This document shows positions 54,517 through 63,752 of a stretch of 64,000 nt of DNA, one piece after another. The stretch spans positions 1 to 64,000 of the forward strand of contig CAINGU010000082.1 of assembly GCA_903848645.1 (NCBI GenBank), given 5' to 3'. Position numbers and translations under genes: made by a program. Every line of letters starts with the position of its first letter. Position 1 is the stretch's first letter. This stretch comes from an uncultured cyanobacterium. Lineage in GTDB: Bacteria > Cyanobacteriota > Cyanobacteriia > Cyanobacteriales > Nostocaceae. The notes beneath the pieces were generated by a model that saw nothing but the letters and a program-made list of their open reading frames with translations, had not been told where the DNA came from and did no database searches.

Positions 54517-55068
54517 TTAGTCAATGATTACGCTTTCAGGAAAACTTTTATTATTTACTGATTGTCCTAAATTTACATAGGGCTGTTCTCCAGACTTCTG
54601 AATCGAAAAATTAAGCATTTTAGCTATTACCTTAGCAGGATCTTTGTCATTCTTCCGATTAAAAGTAAACAGTACATTGTTTTTATTACAACCTGAGCTA
54701 GTATTATTTACATAGCAAAGTACGCCAAGATGATTGATCCTACCTATAGTCAACCATAAATTCTCTACACCTCCATTTGTAGTAGTTGCTGCATTTAACC
54801 TATCTGTTACCTGATGACAACGACGTTCGGGCGTGTATCCAGTTTCACTAAATTCCTGAGTTTTCCAGAGGAATAAAGGTGTTGTTTTAGTTCCATCAGA
54901 TAAAACTGGAACAGTAGCAAATTTTGATTCACTTGGGTGATTAGACAATTGAATGCACTCAAAGCGTATTATGTCAGGTGTAGCAATACTAGTTTCAGCA
55001 GCCAGTAAAGGAACTTGAGTTACTATCACTCCAAGTACAGTAAGGTTAAATATCTGTTTGAGATTCAT
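54517..55068 (-). CDS. COP23-domain exported protein
   Basis: 183 residues from ATG 55068 with GAGGA upstream; a TTG three codons earlier is open. Signal peptide with cleavage near LLAAETS. The mature part follows the COP23 (circadian oscillating polypeptide) pattern: FECIQLSNHPSE, TTPLFLWKTQEF, GYTPERRCHQVTDRL and GVLCYVNN, including paired cysteines. COP23 was first described as a membrane-associated rhythmic protein in cyanobacteria; its function is unknown. It lies 197 bases downstream of the large PPGT protein on the same strand. Confidence 0.8.
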   Translation of the reverse strand: MNLKQIFNLTVLGVIVTQVPLLAAETSIATPDIIRFECIQLSNHPSESKFATVPVLSDGTKTTPLFLWKTQEFSETGYTPERRCHQVTDRLNAATTTNGGVENLWLTIGRINHLGVLCYVNNTSSGCNKNNVLFTFNRKNDKDPAKVIAKMLNFSIQKSGEQPYVNLGQSVNNKSFPESVIID

Positions 55069-55265
55069 ATTATACAATCCTCAATAAATTATTAGTCTAG
55101 TACAGATTTGTTTGATTACTGCATAAATTGAAAATGAGTTAACTTTCATCCTACATTTTTTAGTAGGAAATGTAGGATATGAAAGCTATATATTTTGAAC
55201 AGTTTGGTAATAGCTAGTACAAGAAAAAATCAAGTTGTATACATTTGAAATATTGATTATTTCAG

Positions 55266-57203
55266 CTATTTTTCTACGATTACTGCAAAGCCGAATCGAG
55301 GTTGGTTAGGTAATGATACGCATTGATTTTTCCAACATTTTTCGGTGGTAATTGTTGCACTAAAAGCCTTCATTGAAAGAGATGGAAAATTAGGCTTAGA
55401 CAATTTTCCTGTTTCCAATAGTTGTTTAATCTCATTAATTGCCAAAGTTATTGTTTTGGTTGTCAAAACGAACTGTAGCCATTTTGTGACATGAGTGAAT
55501 TCATCAACAAAATCTTGTATATGACTGTCAACAATTTTACTACTTAATGCCCCAAAAGTAACGCCATCTGCTATTATCTCTCCGATTATTTGCCATAATG
55601 AATTGGCATTTTCAAAATTCTCGGAAGCAAAATATAAAAAAGTATTAGGATACATTTGCCTAATCTCATCCTTTCTTTTTTGCCCCACATCAGTTCTTTG
55701 TGTTGTAATTATCTTATCAACGTTAAAATCCACAGTTTGCAATATTTGCCCTAAACTAGGTATTTTACCATTTAGTATGCTCATCAACGCCGACGCATTA
55801 ATAGTGACACCACCAAAAATGTGATTAGGAAAATTTACTTCTGCTATGTATGGAGCAATATCCCCTAAACTCCAAGCAAAATGGTAGCCTACATCAACTC
55901 CCCAAAGAAATCCTCCATGAGTTACTTTTGCATTAGCGAAATCTAGTGTGTCACTACAAAAACCCAAGAAACATTTCTCAACTTTAGGTATTTCTACGCC
56001 TGTTGGTAACTGAGAATCATACTGTCCAGAAAAAGCACTACCCACAATATCTATTGCTTGATGTTGAGTATCAAAAGTTAAAGATAAAACATCATTGTGT
56101 TTATTGTTAGAATTTGGCAATACATTATCTATTACACCTTTAGTAACAGAATTTATCAAGTTATTGGCTCTAATAACCATAAAACTAAGTTGTGGATAAC
56201 ATTCCATCAAATTTGATGGCGGAGATTTTAAATCAATTTTGTCTGGAACAGCCAAATCAGCACAGTTCTGTAACTGTTTTATAAGTTCATCAGCAGGATA
56301 ATCTCTGTGGTTTAAATAATAAATTTCTTTTGGTAAAGGTGGGTATTGGTCGTTTGGGTATTTGCTATTAATTTGAGAAGGTAATTGAGAAGGTAATATT
56401 GATATCCAAGTATTAATAGGTGGATCAGGTGACAATTTTACCTGTTGAGTAGGGGATGAGACAATCACTGCTATTGTTGGAGGTATTGTTCCTGATGGAA
56501 TAAATGTTCCTGGTGGTACTACTATTGTTTGGGGAGACTGAATAGTTGTGCCTGGAGGCATCACTATGGTTCCTGGTGGTGCAATTACTATAGTTCCTGG
56601 TTTGATAATGCTAATTCCTGGAGGAGCAATAGTTGTGCCTGGTGGTGTAAGGATTGACGGCTTTTTTGGGACAATAACTACTATTCCTGGTTTTACAAAT
56701 ACTCCTGATCTTGGTTTTACAACTACCACAGTTCCAGGTGGGGGATTAAGAGTTGGTATATTATTGGTAACATCCGTTGACTGTTTAAGACCTGCTCCCA
56801 CAACCACCACACCAAACTTATCAGCTACAGCACTCGTAAAAATTACGCCAACTAATGTATCTGGATTAACTCCAGTAATGCCGTTACGATTAATACACTC
56901 CCGAAAATCTTTTGTCTTAGCTAATCTACGGACAACTTCTTTAATCTTTGCTGGTTCAGAATTAAAATTATTAATTGGTATCTGCTCGGTTTTAAGACAG
57001 ATTAATCTTTCCTGAAACTGAGCTATCGCTTCTTGAGGAGTATTAGCACTTAATAGTTGTGACTCATGGCTAGATCCTCGTATAATTGATGACGAAACAA
57101 AACCGAATGCTGCCTGTGGTATTCTCATTACCGCCAGGAAAGCAAATAATATAGCCAAACCAGTCGAAAGAAAAGCCCTTACCAGTCTTCTAGAAAATCT
57201 CAT
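55266..57203 (-). CDS. Large exported protein with PPGT-rich repeat tract, unknown function
   Basis: 645 residues from ATG 57203. Residues 7-32 are a hydrophobic signal or anchor with a basic N terminus. Residues 45-110 are helical with cysteines (LICLKTEQ, DFRECINRNG). Residues 150-245 form a striking tract in which PPGT or KPGI units alternate with short Val/Ile runs (PPGTTIAPPGISIIKPGTIV, IAPPGTIVMPPGTTIQSP). The C-terminal 380 residues show no family I know, with cysteine pairs such as KCFLGFC and KCWKNQC. Upstream of the COP23 gene in the same direction. I can name no function. Confidence 0.7.
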   Translation of the reverse strand: MRFSRRLVRAFLSTGLAILFAFLAVMRIPQAAFGFVSSSIIRGSSHESQLLSANTPQEAIAQFQERLICLKTEQIPINNFNSEPAKIKEVVRRLAKTKDFRECINRNGITGVNPDTLVGVIFTSAVADKFGVVVVGAGLKQSTDVTNNIPTLNPPPGTVVVVKPRSGVFVKPGIVVIVPKKPSILTPPGTTIAPPGISIIKPGTIVIAPPGTIVMPPGTTIQSPQTIVVPPGTFIPSGTIPPTIAVIVSSPTQQVKLSPDPPINTWISILPSQLPSQINSKYPNDQYPPLPKEIYYLNHRDYPADELIKQLQNCADLAVPDKIDLKSPPSNLMECYPQLSFMVIRANNLINSVTKGVIDNVLPNSNNKHNDVLSLTFDTQHQAIDIVGSAFSGQYDSQLPTGVEIPKVEKCFLGFCSDTLDFANAKVTHGGFLWGVDVGYHFAWSLGDIAPYIAEVNFPNHIFGGVTINASALMSILNGKIPSLGQILQTVDFNVDKIITTQRTDVGQKRKDEIRQMYPNTFLYFASENFENANSLWQIIGEIIADGVTFGALSSKIVDSHIQDFVDEFTHVTKWLQFVLTTKTITLAINEIKQLLETGKLSKPNFPSLSMKAFSATITTEKCWKNQCVSLPNQPRFGFAVIVEK

Positions 57204-57372
57204 CACTCTACACCCGTATTATTAAAATTATATACAACATAGCGGAAACAAACCCATCATTAAGGTAGTTGCATTTACATCTGATTTTCTGCACTTCATT
57301 TTGTAATATGCGAACATTTCCTTAATTTTATTTTTTTCATCTCCAAATACTCTACAGCTTTGTATAAAAACC

Positions 57373-57402
57373 AAAGGTAGGAAAAGGTCGGAAAAAGGTC
57401 GG
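57373..57402. repeat. Three direct repeats upstream of the PPGT protein gene
   Basis: AAAGGTAGG, AAAAGGTCGG and AAAAAGGTCGG in tandem, about 170 bases upstream of the start at 57203. They lie in a 374-base gap that holds nothing else recognisable. They could be a regulator binding site; no known motif is matched. Confidence 0.5.
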
Positions 57403-57577
57403 ATCTTTTTGTAAAATTACGTAAACATTTTAAATAAACAAAACTTACTATTAATACATATACCCATAATTTAATCTAATACAGCACTACATCATAATAC
57501 CTACACCAAAAAATAGCTTTCCTTAGTCAAAAACCATACAAACAAACCTATACACTTATAAATTGACGAAAATATTA

Positions 57578-58114
57578 TCATGTATGACTGCAATACTTAA
57601 TTCCATAAACAAAAGTTTTGTGATGGTTATAAACTATTGTTTTTCTGATAATTTCCTTAACCCTGTAAAAATTCATCAGCCATACAAGAGAATGAGAATA
57701 AAATATTAACTTATCTCCATTAGTTATTTTTGGCAGATGTAATAAACTATTAAAAGTCAAAAAATCTAAATCTTGCATCATTTTAATCACAATTTCATTA
57801 ATACTCATCGTATATATATTTTTCCCTCTAATTATCGCATCCTGACATGATTCATAAAATAACATTTTTCCCAAACCCATACCTCGAAACTCTTCAATCA
57901 CAAATAATGCAGCTATCTTATGCCAATTTGGATGAAAATCATAATTTAAACAAACTCCTAGCATTTTACCATTTTCATCTTCTGCAACGATAATATATTC
58001 GGCTGACATCCATTCCGTTAATGAATAACCCATAATATTAGGTGTTAGTTTTATTTGTCTAACAAGTAACTCTGCTTCTGCTTTTGTAACTTTTCTTTTG
58101 GAGATTTTGAACAT
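57578..58114 (-). CDS. GNAT-family N-acetyltransferase
   Basis: 178 residues. GNAT core with substrate strand YIIVAEDENGKMLGVCLNYD and acetyl-CoA loop FVIEEFRGMGLGKMLFYES (R/Q-x2-G-x-G pattern as RGMGLG). The C-terminal 50 residues (SLVWLMNFYRVKEIIRKTIV) are an unusual extension. Substrate unknown. The upstream region is repeat-rich. Confidence 0.82.
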   Translation of the reverse strand: MFKISKRKVTKAEAELLVRQIKLTPNIMGYSLTEWMSAEYIIVAEDENGKMLGVCLNYDFHPNWHKIAALFVIEEFRGMGLGKMLFYESCQDAIIRGKNIYTMSINEIVIKMMQDLDFLTFNSLLHLPKITNGDKLIFYSHSLVWLMNFYRVKEIIRKTIVYNHHKTFVYGIKYCSHT

Positions 58115-58376
58115 AAATCAAAGGGGGTTATAGCGGTTATCGGTTGGACGCAATAAAATATAGGGCGCAGGCCCTGCGCCCCTACAGGTTTTGCGATTTA
58201 ACGACTGTATCTCAGTCAAGTGCATACCGCTATAGTAAAAAATTTTCTATTGGAATCACAAAATTATATAGCAGTATGCACTTAAATAAGATACATCATA
58301 GCCCCCTCCTCGCAAGCGAGGAGGGGGTTGGGGGTGGGGTTCTTATATTTCCCTCAACCAAGAACCGCTATATATA
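58115..58376. repeat. Hairpin-forming repeat region
   Basis: Contains the perfect hairpin GGGCGCAGG/CCTGCGCCC (58163-58181) and a 12-bp perfect hairpin CCCCCTCCTCGC/GCGAGGAGGGGG (58302-58327). Both are interspersed repeat types of filamentous cyanobacteria. An 84-codon plus-strand frame here consists of these repeats and is not a gene. Confidence 0.7.
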
Positions 58377-60509
58377 TCAAATAGACCATTTAAAATAAGA
58401 TGTAAATATAAAATAAACAATTTTCCAAATATATATTATGCAAATTATCCAAAAGAAAAAATTTGATATAAAAATTTTCTTTAATAAATTTAAAGGATTA
58501 TACTTTTTTTCAATTTCACTGAAATCACAGTTTAAATTAAATAAAACTTCGTTAGTTTGATCTAATATTTTATTGTATCCCAATAATCCCCATAAAATTA
58601 GTGTACTTATAGGGGGAACTAAGCTAAATGTAAAAAATAATTGTGTCCATGTATAGGCACTTTTTGAAAAATTACTTGTATTCAATGTAGAAATAGCAAT
58701 TTGAATCCCTAAAAATAGATTAAGATGCGGTTGGGTTTTTTGAATAAACTCTAAATATATTTGCTTTAATTGCTGAATAATTCTCTGATTAATCACAACA
58801 ATATCCTCAGCAGCATATTTTCCTGAATCCTTACCAATTTCTCGCAGATAGTTTTTATATTCCTGCATTTTTAGACCAATCCGCTTACAATCTTCTATCA
58901 CAATATTTATACTCAAATTGGCTAAAACAGACCCTATACAAATAAAGTTAATTAAAGAATATGGCAAATAACATATATAGGGTAGTAGATAACGATAAAA
59001 ATATTCATTGTTGCTAACTTTATTATTTCCCAATAATTCATGGGGACCGTACCAAAAGTGGTGAAATAGCACAATGGTCAAAAATACCAAGGATATACAA
59101 AACATTACTTTGCGTCTGGAAACAAATTTTTTATCCGCAATCAAATGAATGGTATCTTGCTTAAATTCATAACCTACTAAATACACTTCTAACATTAATA
59201 AAAAACAAGTACGAACGAATTCATATATCACTCCCATTCCATTTTTATTAAATGCAAGCTGCCAAGGTTTACTGTCAATTATAATATATGAAAAGGCTAG
59301 TGATATGACACTAATTACGGATAGAATAATTGCTATAGGTGCTAATACACCATAATTTAAAAAGTTGTTTAAAAATTTGATATTTTTTGCATGAGTATTT
59401 ATCTCTGATGATGCAGATGTTGACTTAATAAATAATTGTTTATCAATCCAGTCTTCATTAAAAACTTTTTCATATATAGGGTTATAAATACTCATTTTCC
59501 CTTGTTGTTTCACTACCAATCCTGATAATCTTAATGCCATATTTTCAGGGGTATCATCAGTATCTATGCTGTGATTGCTCAATATTTGTCTATAAATTTC
59601 TAACTTTTTATAAATGAGTTCCTTCTCCGCAATCAGCCGATTCCTAATAGTTCTTAAATGTTCCGGTTCATCTTGATATTCCCAATTTTCAATAATATAA
59701 TTTTGCACTAAATTATTAATATTAGGTTTTCGAGTTTCAGCTTTTTCAATAATTAACTTGCATAATTTTTGAGTGAGAAATGGTTGTCCCCCAGTCCAAT
59801 ATAATATCTGTTGTAAAACAATTTTGGGATCATGTACTTTCTCAAGCAATCCTTGAGATAAAGATGGAATCACTTCTTGTATTTTGAACCCAGTCAACTC
59901 AATTGTTCTACCAATATTAAATGGTGTACCTGTTTTATCTTTTAAATCTGATGGTGTTACTACTCCCAGTAAACAAAAAGTAACGCGCTTGTATTCTGAT
60001 TTTTCTGCCCGTTGATTATAGCAAGCACGAATAAATTCTAAAAATTCATCTTTAGTTTCTCTGTTAATTAGGTTATCAATTTCATCAATAAAAATAACAA
60101 TATCTTGAGGTAATTTGGTTAATAAAACTTTGTCAATAAACTGACTTAATCGCTGCACTGGTGACAAAAATATATGGTTTTCCCACCATTGAAAAAAAGT
60201 AGATGAATCATCAAAAAAACCATTCCACAATTCAAAGGTTATACCCGCATAGAAATTTTCAGCAGTGGATTCACAACTACCAATAGTTGTCATATCAATG
60301 GAAGTACATTTTATTCCTGTACATTCAAGTTTTTCTCTAATTTGTACCCGCAAGCTAGATTTTCCCATTTGTCGGGAATTGAACACACAACAAAAATCTC
60401 CATTTTTTAAACCTTCATAAAGTTCTTCGTCTGCTTGTCGTTTTACATAGCTGGGAATATCAGATGGTAAACTACCCCCAACTTTGTAATAATTAAAAGG
60501 GCGTTGCAT
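58377..60509 (-). CDS. AAA-like (AAA_35) NTPase with C-terminal multi-helix membrane domain
   Basis: 710 residues. Residues 5-340 are an AAA_35/STAND-like domain: opening [11 protein letters not shown] and [14 protein letters not shown], Walker A in SRQMGKSSL (45-53), Walker [10 protein letters not shown] with Asp142-Glu143, [15 protein letters not shown] in the lid. The second half has about six membrane helices (around 375-400, 425-445, 460-480, 505-530, 630-650, 685-705), with a soluble segment before the last pair. AAA_35 proteins usually carry WD40, TPR or peptidase effectors; a membrane-spanning effector is less usual. It lies 96 bases downstream of another AAA_35 gene on the same strand. 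Confidence 0.8.
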   Translation of the reverse strand: MQRPFNYYKVGGSLPSDIPSYVKRQADEELYEGLKNGDFCCVFNSRQMGKSSLRVQIREKLECTGIKCTSIDMTTIGSCESTAENFYAGITFELWNGFFDDSSTFFQWWENHIFLSPVQRLSQFIDKVLLTKLPQDIVIFIDEIDNLINRETKDEFLEFIRACYNQRAEKSEYKRVTFCLLGVVTPSDLKDKTGTPFNIGRTIELTGFKIQEVIPSLSQGLLEKVHDPKIVLQQILYWTGGQPFLTQKLCKLIIEKAETRKPNINNLVQNYIIENWEYQDEPEHLRTIRNRLIAEKELIYKKLEIYRQILSNHSIDTDDTPENMALRLSGLVVKQQGKMSIYNPIYEKVFNEDWIDKQLFIKSTSASSEINTHAKNIKFLNNFLNYGVLAPIAIILSVISVISLAFSYIIIDSKPWQLAFNKNGMGVIYEFVRTCFLLMLEVYLVGYEFKQDTIHLIADKKFVSRRKVMFCISLVFLTIVLFHHFWYGPHELLGNNKVSNNEYFYRYLLPYICYLPYSLINFICIGSVLANLSINIVIEDCKRIGLKMQEYKNYLREIGKDSGKYAAEDIVVINQRIIQQLKQIYLEFIQKTQPHLNLFLGIQIAISTLNTSNFSKSAYTWTQLFFTFSLVPPISTLILWGLLGYNKILDQTNEVLFNLNCDFSEIEKKYNPLNLLKKIFISNFFFWIICIIYIWKIVYFIFTSYFKWSI

Positions 60510-60605
60510 AAAGGATTAAAACTGGTATTTTATCACCAATTACCAATTACCAACCTCAACTAGATGATTAGCAACTTAAATAATTACTATATCACATTGA
60601 GACTG

Positions 60606-61949
60606 TCAATTTTCCAACCGTTCTCGAAAATACTGACGGTACAACTCACAGCGGGGTATAACTTGATTATTTTGCCATTTAATTAGTCCTATGCTGTACA
60701 ATTGATATCCCAGAATGGAATCTAATTGTGCTGGTTCAGTAGTGCTAATAACCTTTGTGAATGCTGCTGCTAATTTTGTATTTTCCCTGAGCATTCCTAA
60801 TAGTCGGCGTAAATGCTGAGTATAAATACCCGCATCTGTAGGAGCATCTCGCAATAACTGTTTGATATCTCCCCACTTTCCGGGAGCAGGTTGAGCGAGG
60901 TGATAAAATGCTACGCGAACTAAATATGGATGACCTCCTATCATAGCCATCAATTTTTGCACTAAACTATGATTCCAATTAAGTTGATGACGCTGTGCTA
61001 AATCTTGTACTTGTTCTGCGGTAAACTCAGTTAATTCTACTGGTTCTCCCACATTAAAAGGTGAATGGTTGATATCTAATAATCCATAATTTTCTGTGGA
61101 ATGCACTACAACTAATCGCAGTTGTTTCCAGATATCTCGATTATTAGCTTCTTCATGACAACTTCGCAATAGTCCAAAAAAATCTTGAGCAATTTGAGGG
61201 TAGTTAAAAACCCGATCTACTTCATCACAAGCTAAAACTAAAGGACTATTAATTTCTTTAAGAATGTAGTTTTGCAGATAGGTTTTACAACTAATTTTAC
61301 TACCAATGGGCTGCTTCCAAAAATCATCAACCCGATCTGTAATCCCTAATTCTAGGCTAATGTAAGTACAAAACCAACGTAAAAAATTATCTAGGTTGCT
61401 AAAGTTCGATTCATCTACATCTTGTAGATTTATGCGTACTGTGAAATAATCATATTTACGTGATTGAGCCAAAATTCTGTCAAGTAGTGAGGTTTTTCCC
61501 ATCTGTTTTGGTGCTTTGATGCGGATAAGTGCAGCAGGTTGAGCGATCGCTTGATAACATAAAGATTCAATAGAGTACCGCTCTATATAAAAAGGAGAAT
61601 TTAGGGATACTGGGTTATGAGGAAGTTCCAGTCTGTTCATAGATAAGACTATTTGTGGCGTTTTTCGTTTTTCTCTTTCCCGATTTAGTGCTTGACGAAA
61701 ATTATTTTTATTAACTGGTTCTCCTATGATATCTGTGAGCTTTTTCCATAATTTAGCACCAACATCGTTTTGAATATATGTACTACTAAAATCTGTTTCT
61801 GTAGCAATATCTTCATATTTTTTCCCTTCCCAACTTCCTTTTAGTACCTTTACTTCCACGTCCGTTAGATGTTTATGAGTAGATTTCCATACAATTTCAT
61901 CAACAAATTCTTGAATTTGTTCCCAAGAAATATCTGCTTTGAATGACAT
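60606..61949 (-). CDS. HTH-AAA_35 protein (vMAP-type N-terminal helix-turn-helix)
   Basis: 447 residues from ATG 61949; a TTG seven codons upstream is open. Residues 8-85 are a helix-turn-helix module: LTDVEVKVLKGSWEGKKYED, then YIQNDVGAKLWKKLTDIIGE and VNKNNFRQAL, as in the N terminus of vWA-MoxR-associated and related cyanobacterial NTPases. Residues 115-447 are AAA_35 with FYIERYSIESLCYQAI, Walker A APKQMGKTSLLDRI and Walker B LVLACDEVDRV, GGHPYLVRVAF and DAGIYTQHLRRLL. There is no extra effector domain. It precedes the membrane-spanning AAA_35 gene, suggesting a sensor-effector pair. Confidence 0.82.
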   Translation of the reverse strand: MSFKADISWEQIQEFVDEIVWKSTHKHLTDVEVKVLKGSWEGKKYEDIATETDFSSTYIQNDVGAKLWKKLTDIIGEPVNKNNFRQALNREREKRKTPQIVLSMNRLELPHNPVSLNSPFYIERYSIESLCYQAIAQPAALIRIKAPKQMGKTSLLDRILAQSRKYDYFTVRINLQDVDESNFSNLDNFLRWFCTYISLELGITDRVDDFWKQPIGSKISCKTYLQNYILKEINSPLVLACDEVDRVFNYPQIAQDFFGLLRSCHEEANNRDIWKQLRLVVVHSTENYGLLDINHSPFNVGEPVELTEFTAEQVQDLAQRHQLNWNHSLVQKLMAMIGGHPYLVRVAFYHLAQPAPGKWGDIKQLLRDAPTDAGIYTQHLRRLLGMLRENTKLAAAFTKVISTTEPAQLDSILGYQLYSIGLIKWQNNQVIPRCELYRQYFRERLEN

Positions 61950-62030
61950 AAATAATATACATAAAATCAATGTTTATAATTTTACAGTAATTTGATTATT
62001 GGATCAAGCAATTATCCTAATTTATGAGTC

Positions 62031-62063
62031 AGATCCCCGACTTCTTAAAGAAGTCGGGGATCT
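62031..62063. repeat. Palindromic 33-bp element, copy B
   Basis: Perfect arms AGATCCCCGACTTCTT/AAGAAGTCGGGGATCT around one base. Located in the 512-base gap upstream of the HTH-AAA_35 gene. No coding function. Confidence 0.9.
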
Positions 62064-62269
62064 TGGGGATCTTGTTGTTCCACCTTACTTTTCCCTACTT
62101 TTTAATTAATAAATATAATTTCCACTTATTTTTTACTACTTATTTGAGTTTAAATTGCTCCTAAACCTAGATAAATATTCCCTATTTTTTAGTGTTTGAA
62201 TTTTATCTAAATCCACGCATAATCAAAACATCAAATCAGAAAACATGAAACAAGAAACTTAAAAAAGCT

Positions 62270-62350
62270 ATGATATTTACATTATCAATGATGGGAAACA
62301 GCATTAATGGTGATGATGAGGATGATGATCCCATCGTTCCACCTAGTTGA
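62270..62350 (+). CDS. Possible 26-residue acidic peptide
   Basis: Open frame of 27 codons from ATG 62270 to TGA, encoding a short hydrophobic start then GNSINGDDEDDDPIVPPS; the ATG at 62288 would give 20 residues. No clear ribosome site. At 62084 a related fragment, GATCTTGTTGTTCCACCT, would encode DLVVPP, as if a degraded second copy existed. It lies between palindromic elements in the gap of the AAA_35 cluster. Coding status is uncertain. Confidence 0.3.
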   Translation: MIFTLSMMGNSINGDDEDDDPIVPPS

Positions 62351-62355
62351 TACCC

Positions 62356-62421
62356 AGATCCCCGACTTCTGAGATCAATTTATCATTTTTGGAGATAATA
62401 AATAAAAGAAGTCGGGGATCT
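62356..62421. repeat. Palindromic element, copy C, with split arms
   Basis: Arms AGATCCCCGACTTCT (62356-62370) and AGAAGTCGGGGATCT (62407-62421) are exact but separated by 36 unrelated bases instead of one to three. The structure would still form a stem with a large loop. Confidence 0.85.
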
Positions 62422-62461
62422 TATCGCCTTTACATCAAAATATTTATAGCGATTTTCATCT

Positions 62462-63496
62462 TTATATCGCTGTTTCCATGATATTTCTCATGGCCTCAAG
62501 TTTCCAAATTTCTAGTTCTGGTAAATTCCAGCGGACTCTTTGTAATTGTTGATCATGAGAGTAAAATTCTAGAAATTTTCTCCAGAATATTATAGAATCT
62601 TGTTTATTTCCTGCTGCTGCTTGGACTTGTGCTAATAAGCAATATGCTGGAGGGTAATCATTTTCCAATTCCAGAGATATAAACAAATGCTGTTTTGCTT
62701 GTTCATAAAAATTTTGCTGAAAATAAGCCCAACCAAGGTTTTTATGTAATGCAGCTTTCACTGTGTTATCTTTAACCTTGGATAAAATTGGCGAAATCAT
62801 TTCTACAGCAGTAGCACTATTCCCTCGCAAAATTTCCAACCTAGCTAAATTATTAATTGCAGCTTCTCCAGCCCGATTTTGATATTGCATAGCAATTTTA
62901 TAATGTTCACAAGCTTGAGTCCAATCATCTATTTTTTCATAAGTTGCTCCCAGATTATAATGAGCAGATGCGAAATCAGGTTTAAATTCAATTGCTAATT
63001 TTAGATAGGATAAAGCAATATTTAAATCACTATTTAAATATTGTTGATATCCGATTTTATTCAGAAATTTAGCAATTTGTTTCTTCTCTTGTTCATTGCA
63101 ATTAAACCGCAGAATAAATTTCTTAAATTCTTCAGTTATGGGTTGATTAACTGATAGTAATTGTAAGATAAATTCGGAAATATCATTGTCATCTGTATCT
63201 GTTGTTTCCGTTATTTTATCTGTGATTTTAAGCTGATATTCAGTTAGTAAGTCAGGTTTATATTTAGCAACCAGTGTCACTAACTCTGAGCGTTTGTAGC
63301 GACGACTATCAGAATGTTCACTACTTAGTCCAAATTTTTCACATATTCTTTCAATATGTTTTCTGACTGTAGGCTCTCCAATTTCCATAGCGGCTGCTAT
63401 ATCTGCATCTGTTTCACCCGCTAGTATCCTTTGCAACACTTCCTTTAGCCTGGTTGTCAGTTTTTCAAATATAAGTTCAAACTGTTGTTGGTTCAT
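62462..63496 (-). CDS. LuxR-type HTH protein with TPR repeats
   Basis: 344 residues. Residues 8-80 are a LuxR-like helix-turn-helix (LKEVLQRILAGETDADIAAA then GEPTVRKHIERICEKFGL and SRRYKRSELVTLVAKYKP), of the sort fused to STAND and AAA_35 proteins in cyanobacteria. Residues 95-140 are a linker; 145-335 contain about five TPR units (for example FASAHYNLGATYEKIDDWTQ, ALHKNLGWAYFQQNFYEQAK). No enzyme domain. It may be an adaptor or regulator for the neighbouring NTPases. Divergent from the partial gene at the window end. Confidence 0.8.
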   Translation of the reverse strand: MNQQQFELIFEKLTTRLKEVLQRILAGETDADIAAAMEIGEPTVRKHIERICEKFGLSSEHSDSRRYKRSELVTLVAKYKPDLLTEYQLKITDKITETTDTDDNDISEFILQLLSVNQPITEEFKKFILRFNCNEQEKKQIAKFLNKIGYQQYLNSDLNIALSYLKLAIEFKPDFASAHYNLGATYEKIDDWTQACEHYKIAMQYQNRAGEAAINNLARLEILRGNSATAVEMISPILSKVKDNTVKAALHKNLGWAYFQQNFYEQAKQHLFISLELENDYPPAYCLLAQVQAAAGNKQDSIIFWRKFLEFYSHDQQLQRVRWNLPELEIWKLEAMRNIMETAI

Positions 63497-63574
63497 CTTT
63501 TGATTATATGAGTATTTTTCACAAATGTGACTGTTGTTTTCAAAATTATTGCCAACTTCCAGGACTCAACAACA

Positions 63575-63607
63575 AGATCCCCGACTTCTTAGAGAAGTCG
63601 GGGATCT
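63575..63607. repeat. Palindromic 33-bp element, copy D
   Basis: Arms AGATCCCCGACTTCTT/AGAAGTCGGGGATCT with a two-to-three-base centre, in the divergent gap between the LuxR-TPR gene and the last gene. Confidence 0.9.
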
Positions 63608-63693
63608 GAAACTCTCGACCTATGGCTAAAAATCAAATAGGAGTCCTATATTTAAAATTTACTTTTATCCGTTGACAAGAACAAGGGTTTTAT

Positions 63694-63715
63694 GTCACCA
63701 TCGTGACTATATAAT
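63694..63715 (+). promoter_or_regulatory. Putative -10 box with overlapping palindromic operator
   Basis: GTCAC-CATC-GTGAC is a perfect 5-bp inverted repeat (63694-63707), followed after two bases by TATAAT (63710-63715). The box is 37 bases before the ATG of the last gene. No good -35 lies at 17 bases; a TTGACA at 63672 is too far. The palindrome would place a regulator over the promoter. Low certainty. Confidence 0.35.
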
Positions 63716-63752
63716 ATATCACAACAACTAAATCATAATTACAAATGAGTAA

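Noticed and set aside
58144-58398. 84-codon plus-strand open frame
   Set aside because: It is composed of hairpin repeats and runs into the 3' end of the AAA_35 gene; the translation has no protein-like pattern.
63672-63715. TTGACA as -35 box for the TATAAT at 63710
   Set aside because: The spacing is 32 bases, too long for a sigma-70 type promoter.
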